The position numbers and the translations under genes were made by a program. Positions 47,601-57,540 of a DNA stretch of 64,000 nt are shown here, one piece after another. Position 1 is the stretch's first letter. Each line of letters begins with the position of its first letter. Source of the DNA: Anaeramoeba flamelloides (Eukaryota; Metamonada; Anaeramoebidae); the NCBI GenBank assembly GCA_027625915.1, contig JANTQA010000047.1:6510001-6574000 (forward strand), given 5' to 3'. The notes under the pieces were generated by a model, which worked only from the letters and a program-made list of their open reading frames with translations, did no database searches and was not told where the DNA came from.

Positions 47601-49376
47601 AATCTTTTATTTTGAGTAAAGCATATATTGCATATTTTTTTCGAATCAAACTATTTTTTCATGCAAATCCAAAAAAACCTTTTCAGGTTTATTTTTCAAA
47701 CTATTTTTTGTAGGTCTTCTACAAACACAACAAGGTTTAGCTTTCTTGCTCATATTTTTTTTTTATTTTTTGTATTTTTGCGAAAAGTTGAAAAAAAGCA
47801 ACTTTCAAAAAAGTGAAAAAAAGGAAAAATTTTTTATTTCTATAAAAACAATAACTAAATTTAATGAATGTCATTTATCGAGATTTCATTACTATACTAA
47901 GAAGTTTTCCACTTTGATTTCAAATCTAAGTAATTGGCAAAAAAAAATCTAAATCTCTATTAAATTTACCTAAAAAAATTTAATAGAGACTATTCCCTTA
48001 ATAGAATCACAGAAATCAAAAAATTCAAAGCAAGATCTATTAATAAAAGAATAAATAAATAAATAAAGACCAAATGAAGGATTCAGCACAATAAGAGTTT
48101 TTTTAATACTATCTTTTAGGTACCAATTTTTTCTTCAGGGTCATTGTAAGCATAAAAAAAATTTTTCCATTGAGATTAATAGCAAATTCAAAAAATTCTA
48201 ACGCACCTTGAAATTGGAAAATGAAGTAAAAGCCTGATTTATACAGGACAAAACTTGCCTCTATTGATATTTTCAGAAATGAATTATTGTTTTTACAAGT
48301 TTGATCCATTTTTTGAAATTTTGGAAAAGTTCAAAATCTAGAACATATTTAATGAATTATTTCAAAAAAAATTATTTTCAATTTTTTTTTTTTTATTGTT
48401 TAAGGGAGAAGTTTTTAATTCCCCTTGCCCTAATTCCTTAATTTGTATTTCAAAAAAAATGTTTTCTTTAAATAAGAAAGAAATCTTAATTGTCTAAGAA
48501 GAAAGTTGACAAAAAAAAAAACTCTAAAAATAAAACCACAAAGTATATAAAAATATCTCAGTATAAAAAATCTACTTAATTTTATAAAAATTACCATAAT
48601 AATTTTAAACATGAAAAAAACTATATGATTTGTTTATTCACAGCACAGATTTCGAATCAATTTTTTCTTTTTTGCTTGACAAAAAAATATTATAAAAATT
48701 ATCATACCATTAAATTAAAAATTAAGCCCAAAATACTTTTTCAACCCCTGAAAAATTCAACTTATAACTGAATAGAAATACTTTTTAATTTGATATTTTT
48801 ATTCAATTAATTAATTACTTATTCTTAATTCTTTTCCAGTGGGTTCTTAATAGCCCATTGATTAAATTTTTCAATAGGTTTTACTATTATTTCTCAAAAT
48901 TTTAAAATATTTCCAAACAAATAAAATTAATTTCAATTTAATAATTTTAAGAAAAAAAAATAATAATAAATATTCTCAAATAACTTTATTAATAATAACA
49001 GTTTGTTTTTTGCACTCTTAATATTTGAAACAAAATAGTCCCTAATCTTTTAAATTTCTTGAAATTTCAAATAAATTATTATAAATACAATAAATTATCA
49101 ATTTTTTTCTGATCTTGGGGAGATTCAATATTTAATTTATTTCTGATTGTATTATTAAAATAAGATTAAAGTTTCAATGTTATTTGTTCACACAGACTCT
49201 TAGAAATTACTCAAAGTGGGATTTCAAAAAAATAAAAATGATTTTTATAAATATTTCATTTTTCATAATAAGAATCCTATAAATTCAAAACAAAAAAGGA
49301 TTTGGATTTTTTGACTGGAAATTATTTGGAAAAATGAATTTCTTTTAGAAATGATGACTCGTTTCTCTAAAGTTTG

Positions 49377-49409
<33 letters not shown>

Positions 49410-52400
49410 AAGGGGGGAAATTAATTTCCACTTACGGCTGTTAGGTTTTTTTTTACTTTTTGGAATAAACAGAAAATTTATTTAAATTTACTTTTTATTC
49501 CAAAAATTAAAAAAAACCGCCGTTAGCTTTTCTTGATTTTCCTGTTTATTTGAAAAATCAATAGATTTTCGTTAGGTTTTTTTTACTTTTTGAAATTAAA
49601 TCAAAAATTTATTAAATTTTTCTGTTTATTTCAAAAAGTAAAATAAAAACCTAGAACACTTCACAAATAAAATAGAAAACCTCAAGAAAATCTAGGCACT
49701 TGACGGTACTTGACGACACGACTGTTTGTTGATATTATTATTATACCTAATAATTTTTAAATATTCTTGACCTTCCATCCATAACTATTTATTATTAAGT
49801 TTACTCTAAATTGATTAAGATTCATATTTAGTAATTTTAAATTTTCTGCTTTCCAATTGATATTTTCATCATCCTTTTTTTGAGTGAATTTTAAATTTTT
49901 TGATATGTGTTCAAAACCAAGAATTTCTAATTTATTTTTGAGTTTAAATCTTCTTTTATATATTGAAATTCTTACTTGATCTATTTTTGCTTCAGTTTTA
50001 TAAATTATTCTGGGAGAGTGTGGGTTTATTTTTAAAAATTTTGTGACTTTTTTATTTTTCAAAACATCTATCGCGTTGAAATCTTTTTGATTTAGATTTA
50101 AAATTACTAGGCCATAAAATATTTGACTAATTCATATTGCTTTAAACATTTGTAATTTTACCCCATTAGCTAAATTTTGTTGTTTAAAAATCATTTTGAT
50201 TTTTTTAAAGTTGGCTTTTACTTTTTTGAAGTTTTTTTTTAGATGTTTCTTTTTTTCTAGCCAAATTCCTAAGTATTTTATTTTGGATAATTGATTTGAT
50301 TTTAAGGTTTTTTTAGTATTTGGATTCATTCCAAATTCTTTAATAATGTTGTAAATTACTATCAAATTTTTGTCAATTTCTGATATTGGTCCTTCTATTC
50401 TTAAAATCAAGTCATCTGCAAACATTTGAACATGATGAACTAAACCTTTTATTTTTTCAATTAAAAAATGACTAATAAACCCAAACATGAATGGGGAAAG
50501 AGGATCCCCTTGATAAACTCCTATTCCTTCTTTTTTATAATATTTTTGGAACCAAATTTTGATTTTTGTATTTTTAATATATTTATTGAGTGCATAGTGA
50601 ACTAATATATGACTAATTGTATCAAAGCATTTTTTAATATCAATCATGACTATAAAGAAATAATTATTTTTGGATTTCTTTTTAAGTTTTTCGAGTTCAA
50701 ATAATAAGTTTAGAACATAAAATTTGGGTATCTAATTTTCTTCTTAAAACCAAATTGAGAGTCTGAAACTAGATTCCAAGAATCTTCTATTCCTTTATAA
50801 ACAAGTTTAAATTTTTGTTTTTTTATTGGGTTTAATAATATCTTTGTGTAAAAAGGTACTCTATTATCTTTTTTTAAAAAAAATAAATTAGACTTATTAG
50901 AATCCACTAGCATGAAAACATCACAATTTATAAAAAAAAGTTAGACAAAACTACTACTACATTCATTAACCTTTCATCATCAATAATAAAGTTTTTTCAA
51001 AATAGAATCAAAATTTTAGAACTTCAAATTCATGAGAGAATTGTATTTTTTGTTGTTAGTATAACCACCTCTTTTAAAAGTCTCTAGTCAAGAAAAAAAA
51101 GGTGTTTTTTTGGTAAAAAATTCCAAATAAACTGAAATATGAATTTTTGATTAATTCAGCTTGGTGATATTTACTTTGATAGATAATCACGACTAGTTTT
51201 GGAAATGTTGTACTCGTCTATCAAAGTAAATATCTCCAAGTTGAATTAAATTTAAGGGTCTAGTCATTTACCGTGAATATGCACCATACTCAAGGGGTGA
51301 TCCAAGACCAAAAAGTGTATTGTGAAATAGCCCTTCTTTTGGTTGAAAAAATTCAAATAACTACAAAAATTCACATTGGATCTCTTTGACAAAAAATTCA
51401 ACGAAGAATAATAAGTTGAAAGAGTTCTCAATTCCAAAAAACAAAAATTTAAAAAAAAAAATTCATCTTTTCTCATTTTCTATTTCCAAATAGTTAAATT
51501 TCTTTAATTTAAAACAAATTGCTTTCTTGAATTTCGCAATCAATTTAATTCGATTTAATCTAATTTGTGATTATTTTGTAACTCTCTACATTTGACCAAG
51601 TATGGATTATGTAATATTCTTACGATAAAAATAACTCATTTGAAAAATGAAAAAATTGAAAAAAAAATCACCAAGATCTCAAAAAGCACCAAAGAGAGAC
51701 ACTTCAAAACTGACATAGTTGTTTTCAGAATTGTAATTCACGACCATTCTAATTGGAAATTGAGTGTCGCTCTTTGGTGCTTTTTTCTAAAAATGTCCTC
51801 ATTTTTGGTTGTTGATTTTTGGAGATCGATCGTACATCATAGGTTGGTTGGTTTTTGATTGGTGTTAGGTACTCGTAAAATTTACTAAAAAGTTTTTTGC
51901 CATTTCAGAATAAAAAATTTCACCGTAGTGAATTGACCCTTAAATTCATTCTTCAGTTGATTTGGAACTTTTTACCCCAATCTAGACCTTTTTTTCTCGA
52001 CTAGAGACTTTTAAAAAAGGTGGTTATACTAAAAATAATAAATACAATTCTCTCATGAATTTGAAGTTCTGGAATTTTGATTCTATTTTGAATAAACTTT
52101 ATTATTAACGACGAAAGGGTAATAAACATATTAGTAGTTTTGTCTAACTTTTTTTTTTCAATTTTCTTTTTTCATGTGATTGAGGACCTATTTAAAATTT
52201 CTGAGTGTTTTGAAGATCTAAGACAAAAGATTTCATAAATCTTCAAAATGAAAGAAAAAGATCAAACCAAAATTGCTTATGGAAGAATTTAATAGTTTTG
52301 TGCCAACAAAAAAAACAAAAAAAAAAGAAAAACAAAAAGAAACAGAACAAACGAGAAAAAAAAAAGAAAAAAAAATTATAAAAATTACCATCTTTATTCC

Positions 52401-52926
52401 AGCCGCTCGCATAAAGTATATCGTTTTTGCAAAGAAAATAATTTGTGTAATTTCCAATTGCAATTGCATCAACCAGCAAATTATTCTTTTCAAAAAAAGT
52501 TACGCACCTAGGAGTTTTCAAATTACTTTTGGTATAATCCTCAAAAGGTATTTCAATAGTTTCGTCAACATTATCCTTTTTCCCGTCAGCGAGGGAATAC
52601 ACTTTCCCAGACTTGGTCAAGACAAAAAAATTTTGTTGCCCACCTTGAATATCCTTTATTTCCTCATTTTCAATTGTGAGTGTTGTTCTTTGACCTTCTT
52701 CTCTATGTTCAATAAGTTCAATAAGTTCTAATTTGTTAACACCTTTCCAAATGAGCAAATGTGGTTTGGTTTCAAATTCATCTCCAAGAGCAAACTTTTT
52801 GACTTTTTCAATTTCTTTCATATTTGTTATTTTGTTCCAATTCGATCTTTTGTATTCTCCCTTATTTAAAAGAAGAGACTGAAGGAATTTTTGATTTCCA
52901 CTGAAATATATTTCTGGTTTCTGCAT
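44658..52926 (-). CDS. RCC1-repeat / BTB protein split by a 6.4-kb intron
   Basis: Exon 1 is 52926-52389 and exon 2 is 46015-44658; together about 631 residues. Exon 1 starts at ATG and ends ILYASGWNKDG; exon 2 continues ELGNGGKEHKRMPN. The splice is phase 1 and falls inside one RCC1 blade, and the joined blade reads correctly, which supports a single gene. The RCC1-like region (about 1-400) includes YYISTNDELFACGQNNKQRL and GKLFGIG. Two BTB/POZ-like halves follow: IPVHKILIELRSGL, then an acidic Asp/Glu run, then MPVHKIILLARSGLFRELFE and FLKYLYTDKIEF. RCC1-BTB proteins of this style are abundant in some amoeboid metamonads; BTB modules commonly dimerise and bind cullin 3, a role inferred here. 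The first BTB copy looks interrupted by the acidic insert. If the exons belonged to separate genes, exon 2 alone would lack a proper start. Confidence 0.82.
46339..46432 (-). repeat. Solo fragment of the ATCGTGAAATC repeat family
   Basis: Matches the right arm of 41511-42466 in order: AGTATAAATTAAACTCTAG, TGTCCTTTTACTTTAAT, CACTTAAGAGTATAATCA, TTTCAATGATTGTT. Diverged, no partner arm next to it. Confidence 0.45.
47063..47997. mobile_element. TTAA-target element of piggyBac type, non-autonomous
   Basis: 935 bases bounded by TTAA on both sides (47059-47062 and 47998-48001). Terminal inverted repeats of 18 bases are GGGACTAGTCTCTATTAA and, on the other end, GGGAATAGTCTCTATTAA, one mismatch. Near the right end a second TCTCTATTAAATT makes a subterminal hairpin with the terminus, as known for piggyBac-family elements. 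Related repeats elsewhere carry an intact ATTAATAGAA where this one is interrupted, giving an empty-site match. Small internal frames (for example 47468-47713) show no transposase signature that I recognise. Confidence 0.65.
49757..50913 (-). mobile_element. LINE remnant 1, reverse transcriptase region
   Basis: Non-LTR retrotransposon fragment, the best preserved of three. In order on the minus strand: a palm/finger region ending DSWNLVSDSQFGFKKKIRYP, a frameshift, MIDIKKCFDTISHILVHYAL, GVYQGDPLSPFMFGF, the catalytic box FADDLIL, a thumb with KYLGIWLEKK, a stop, and a C-terminal part with RIIYKTEAKIDQVRISIYKR ending GWKVKNI. The catalytic YxDD equivalent is FADD. The endonuclease part is absent, so the copy is 5'-truncated and carries at least one frameshift and one stop. 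It lies within the intron of the RCC1-BTB gene, in the gene's orientation. Confidence 0.88.
51149..51250. repeat. Small nested palindrome
   Basis: Arms TTGATTAATTCAGCTTGGTG plus ATATTTACTTTGATAGA on the left and TCTATCAAAGTAAATATCTC plus CAAGTTGAATTAA on the right. The element interrupts the left arm of the larger foldback. Confidence 0.65.
51256..51939. mobile_element. Second TTAA-target element, non-autonomous
   Basis: 684 bases flanked by TTAA at 51252-51255 and 51940-51943. Inverted termini of about 24 bases: GGGTCTAGTCATTTACCGTG on the left and, read inward, GGGTCAATTCACTACGGTG on the right. The GGG(A/T)C(T)AGTC start resembles the termini of 47063-47997. An internal hairpin pairs AAAGCACCAAAGAGAGACAC (about 51680-51702) with GTGTCGCTCTTTGGTGCTTT (about 51762-51784). 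No transposase frame seen. Confidence 0.6.
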
Positions 52927-53093
52927 TTTTAATGGTTTTTTGAGTAGATTTTTTTCAGTCGAGAAGAGATAAAAAATGAATACTTGTTTGTTAAATTAGA
53001 AAACATAATGAGAATTTTGGTTTCAAAGAACGAAACGTTTTGCTAATTGTTAATTCCAAACCCTAAAATTTCAAAAATACTGGATTTCAATTG

Positions 53094-53682
53094 ATTTGAA
53101 AAAAAGTGAAAGTGGAAAAAAAGTAAAAAACAGTTTTTGAATTGGGAACATTAATAGAACCTGAAAATTCAAAGTAAGATCAATGAAAAAAAGAATAAAT
53201 AAATAAATAAAGACCAAATGAAGTATTCAACAGAATAACAGTTTTTTTAATACTATCTTTTGGTATGTATGGGTTTTTTCTTAGATTGATTAATAATTAA
53301 AAATTTGTTGAAAATACTGGTATTTGAATTCTAAATGGGAAAGAATTTTCACTTCCTTTTCCATATTTTTTTTTTATAAATATAGTTCTTAAAGAAAGAG
53401 GTTCTCGATCTATGTTCTCTTAAAAAAGAGAAATTAAAAATGAAGTAAAAAAAAATCCCATTTATTATTCAAATACCAGTATTGACTATTTTTGAGATCT
53501 CCAAAACCAGACCAACAATTTCGATATATCAAGTAGACTTAAATTGTATTTGTTGGATTTATTTGAAAATAATATAATGGGTTATTATTTGAAGTTAATT
53601 GGTTTCTTCTTTTTAATGGTTTTACTTTTCATTTTCAGTCATGTTCCCTATTAAAAAATATGTTTCACTTTTTTTCCAGTTT
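53094..53682. repeat. Foldback, AATTGGGAACATTA family, copy 1
   Basis: Inverted ends: GGAAAAAAAGTAAAAAACAG then AATTGGGAACATTAATAG on the left; GTTCCCTATTAAAAAATATG then TTTCACTTTTTTTCC on the right. The interior, including AATACTATCTTTTGGTATG, recurs at 48010-48120 and 63550-63870. Confidence 0.6.
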
Positions 53683-54950
53683 CATGGAAGATTTTTCCAC
53701 AACGGTAATCCTTTTTTTCAATTCAATTGAAAAACTTCTTAAAAATTTCAAAATTGTAATATTATCTTACCAATAAATTCTTAAATAACCGAACTACCAC
53801 TAACCGTTCTAATTACAAGATATACTAAATATTCAAAATGGATCAGTTTTCATCCTATTGAACATGCCTAAATCTAAAAAATTTTCAATCTGAAAAATGA
53901 TGTAGAGAAACTGAAAAACAAAAATCAAATTTATGTGCTTATCCCTTAGATAAATTCTGGTTGGGTTAGAAAACATTTATTATAATATTTATTTTGTTTA
54001 GACATTTATACAATAAGAATTGTATTTTCTTGAGATCTTTCCTTTAATAATTTTATCAAAATTTTTACATTTAAATTGGGTAACTTGGTGGAAATTCTTT
54101 TTTTAAATAATACTCACTAATTTATTGTAAATATAACATAATCAAAACACTTTTCCCAAACTAAAATCCATTGTAATATTTTAAATTGATAAAAATAATT
54201 TCTGTGTAAAATAAAATATCAAAATTTGAATTTTGTGTATTGTAATTTTCTCAATTAACTTTAAAAGATCGAGGGGTTTTTAGGATTTATACCTTTACCC
54301 ACGTGTTGAAATTGCTAGATCCAGAATATTTATATTATTGGAGATTTTGTTTTTACAAACTTTCTATTCTTTGTGTGAAATTCCATGAGGTGTATTCAAT
54401 AACGAAGAAGCGCCAGTGCCGTGGAGTGTCTAGCTTTTCAAAAATTTGATAGAATAGAGTAAAATCTTTGATTATCCTCAATTATATTTAATTTTGGAAA
54501 AGTTAACCTCGGTTTTTTTTTTAATTTAAGAACAATGAAGAAACCCCGAAGATTTTACTGAATGCTTTTAAATTATTGAAAAAATAATTGAGGATTTGTT
54601 TTGGTTTTCTATTTGATATCAAGAAATATTATATTTTCAAGAGAACCAGAAAATTCTAGAAGAGCTAAATGTATTTTTTTCAATCTATACAATTATATGA
54701 AATAAAAAGAAAATTTAAGATATTTTTTTAAAAGTTCTAAAATTACAAAAAAAAAAAAATGAAAAGTATTTTTTCAGAAACAAGTGCAATAGGTATAAAT
54801 TAAATATTGGAATTAATTTTTTTAAATTCTCGAAAAGCTATTTTTTGGTTTTGTTAAGTTTTCTATTTAATTCTGAAAATATAATGGTTTTCTGTATCTA
54901 AACAAAATTTAAAAAAAAATAATAACTGTTGAGAGAAAAATGTTGGACAG

Positions 54951-55357
54951 AGAAAAATGGTTGGGAAGCAATTTTAATTGGGAACATTACTAAAAAGGAT
55001 TTTTAATTTCTTTCGTTAGTGAAATAACTAAAGAAAATAACAATAATTTGCTTATTATAATCACGGTTAATGTAATTCTACTTTTTCAAAACCTTATCTC
55101 TTATAATTTAAAGCAAGTTTAAAAATTACCATTTTCAGAATTAATAGTAAACTTTATTACAACTTGGGTTTTTGTTAAAATAGCATGATCTACTTTAGTT
55201 ATCAACCATTCAAATAATTATTCTACACAAACCACAGATTAATGAACTTGTAACACATTTAAACCTGGATTTATATAAAGTTCACCTAGTTATCAATAGG
55301 ATTTGATTTTCAATTTTACTAATGTTCCCAATTAAAAATTGTGACAAACCATTTTTC
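54951..55357. repeat. Foldback, AATTGGGAACATTA family, copy 2
   Basis: About 45-base inverted ends: AGAAAAATGGTTGGGAAGCA with TTTTAATTGGGAACATTACT, matched by the complement at the right (ACTAATGTTCCCAATTAAAA, then ACCATTTTTCT). The interior differs from copy 1, so the family is defined by its ends. Confidence 0.65.
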
Positions 55358-55422
55358 TGTTTCCAGCCTTTTTCTATCAGCAGTAATGAAATAAGATAAT
55401 TTTTAATTTGGTCATTCAAAGA

Positions 55423-55428
<6 letters not shown>

Positions 55429-55468
<40 letters not shown>
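55429..55468. repeat. (AT)n microsatellite
   Basis: About 20 AT units, directly abutting the left end of the 3.7-kb palindrome. Confidence 0.95.
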
Positions 55469-55471
<3 letters not shown>

Positions 55472-56814
55472 TTATCCCTTAGAACCCCAAATATACAATT
55501 TACCTTTCAAAAAAACTATATTAATTTAAATTATTATCAAAATATAATAAGATATAAAATTTTATTAAAAACTATATAATTTCTTAAAATAAAAAAAATA
55601 ACTTGTATAAAAATTCTAATATGATAAAAAAATTTTATTGGTTATTGTGATTTTATTCTTTTTCCATCCAAATTTTGTCAATTAATTAATTTTTTTTTTT
55701 TTTTTTGAAAAGTTTGTCTACATATCAAAAACCACTTATTTTCAATGACTAAAACACATTATACTTTACAGGAAATTGTTTGGGGTCCTTTTCACTCCAA
55801 AATTGCCTAAAATACTTGATTAAATAATTTATGCATTACATTGGATATTTTGAGATCTCATTATAAATTTGTTCCATATATTGACTACAATTCAATGACA
55901 ATCTATATATTCGATTCTAAAATATTTAAACAATAAAAAAAAATATAAATTAAATTCCAAAAAAAAATAATATTTTTTTTCATTGTTAAATTTGTCAAGT
56001 TTTTTCAACATTTTTTTTTTTCAAATTTAAAATGATTTGACCAACAGTATGAGTCTGGTTAATAATTGATTTTTTCATTTTTAGTATTTTTTAATTTTTG
56101 ACTTTTCAAAATCTTGTCATAAAATAAATGATTTTATTGAATAAGTGAGCATAAACCAAAAATTATTTTCCAAGTTTGGAATAATTTGGATTGAAAAAAT
56201 CAAATTTTCAAAGATATTATTCAAATATTTACCAATAACAAAATTTAAAAGAAAAAAAAATAGGTTTTGAAGATTATTTTATAATTTTTGAATAAGATTT
56301 AAAAGCAATTTTTAATTTTTAGATTTAGGGTTGAGTACTTGATATATTAAAAAAGTTTTATTGGTTTAATCCCAATGAAATCAATAAAATTATTTTCAAT
56401 TTGTTTTTTTTTTATTTTCAATTATTTTCTATTGTTTAAATAATAGTTTTAGAAATCATTCATATCAAATTTTTAATTTTTTCCTAAAGAAATGAATTTC
56501 ATTTTTCTCTGGATTTAATATTAATTAAATTTTTAATCTAAAAAAAAATGTAATTTTTTCAGTAAATATTTTCTTAATAATTTTTTTTATTATCATAAAA
56601 TAAATAACGTTTTTCTTGATTGTTTTATTAATAAATCAATATTTAGAGTTTTGAATAACTATTATTATAAGGAAATTTCTTATTTAAAAAATTTAAAAAA
56701 AAATAACAGTCTTTAACGAAAATGTAAAACGGAATAATAATTATTTTTTTTCCAAAAAAAAAAAAAAAAAAACAATAACATAACTACTTTATATTTAACT
56801 AAACTCAAATTCAA

Positions 56815-57540
56815 AAATTTTCACACAACTAAAATGTTCCAAAGAATCACAATACAGTCAGTTTCACTTCTAAGCCACAAACTTTCAACGAAATTCAAGG
56901 TACAGAAAAATCTCGAATTAAGCCATAATTTTTGTAATTTTTATTTTTACAATTTATTTTACAAGAATCTGAATTTTGTGCCTTAATTTGAGATTTTTAT
57001 TGTACATTAAATTTCTTTGAAAGTTTGTGCCTTAAAAGTGGAAATGACTGTAATTCAATTTCATTCAAATTGCAAATAATTTTGATTTTTTGAAAAATAA
57101 GAAAAAATCATTTTTTCATCTTTTAGCATTTGTTTTCATTTGATTTTTTGAATTACGTAACTGTTTAGTTTGATCAAATTTTTTTTCAACTGTTGAAATT
57201 ATGTTAAAGTTGAGTTGTTCCAAATAGAGGAACTTAAATAAAATTAATTGGTAGTATCTGACCATTTGATCGATCAATATTCCTAATAGAATTTCAACAA
57301 ATTTACTAATGTATTTTTTTGTTTTGCTCTTCAAAATTTTTAACACGTCCTCGATTTATTTATATTGATATTTATTTATTGTTTTGTGAGTATTGCAATT
57401 TATAAACAAGTGTTAACATTTCAATTAGCAAATGGTTCTAATTTGGTATTTCTTCTTGAATTGATTAAATGAGTTTTTCTTTTAGCAAATCAAATTTTAA
57501 GTGTGAAAAATTTTGAATTGGGGTTTATTTTGACTTTTTC
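56815..57540. repeat. Duplicated segment with an occupied MITE site
   Basis: Partner of 15210-15740, in the spacer of the 3.7-kb palindrome. It differs mainly by the MITE at 56853-57052. Confidence 0.7.
56853..57052. mobile_element. TA-target foldback MITE, copy 7
   Basis: Starts TACAGTCAGTTTCACTTCTA and ends AAAAGTGGAAATGACTGTA. Flanks AATCACAA and ATTCAATTT match the single-TA site in the 15-kb copy of this segment, demonstrating TA duplication. Confidence 0.9.

Larger units (their letters stand above)
50938..52155. mobile_element. Foldback element hosting two younger insertions
   Basis: The left arm begins TTAGACAAAACTACTACTAC and runs to about 51150. The right arm (about 51944-52155) is its inverted copy, sharing AGAACTTCAAATTCATGAGA, GTATAACCACCT and AAAAGTCTCTAGTC. 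Between them sit a TTAA element (51256-51939) and, at the inner end of the left arm, a 100-base palindrome (51149-51250). The right arm has no counterpart of that palindrome, so it was inserted later. Confidence 0.7.
46016..52388 (-). other. 6.4-kb intron packed with transposable elements
   Basis: Donor GTAATT at 52388 and acceptor TTACAG ending at 46016. The other introns seen in this window are 111-212 bases. The expansion is explained by insertions: a repeat fragment at 46339-46432, a TTAA element (47063-47997) inside an older repeat, a LINE remnant (49757-50913) and a foldback (50938-52155) that itself holds a second TTAA element and a small palindrome. Confidence 0.75.

Noticed and set aside
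47468-47816. Overlapping frames inside the TTAA element as a possible transposase remnant
   Set aside because: No DDD catalytic spacing or Cys-rich tail of piggyBac transposases can be recognised.
51592-51858. 88-codon frame inside the second TTAA element
   Set aside because: Starts with TTG and spans an internal hairpin; no known domain.
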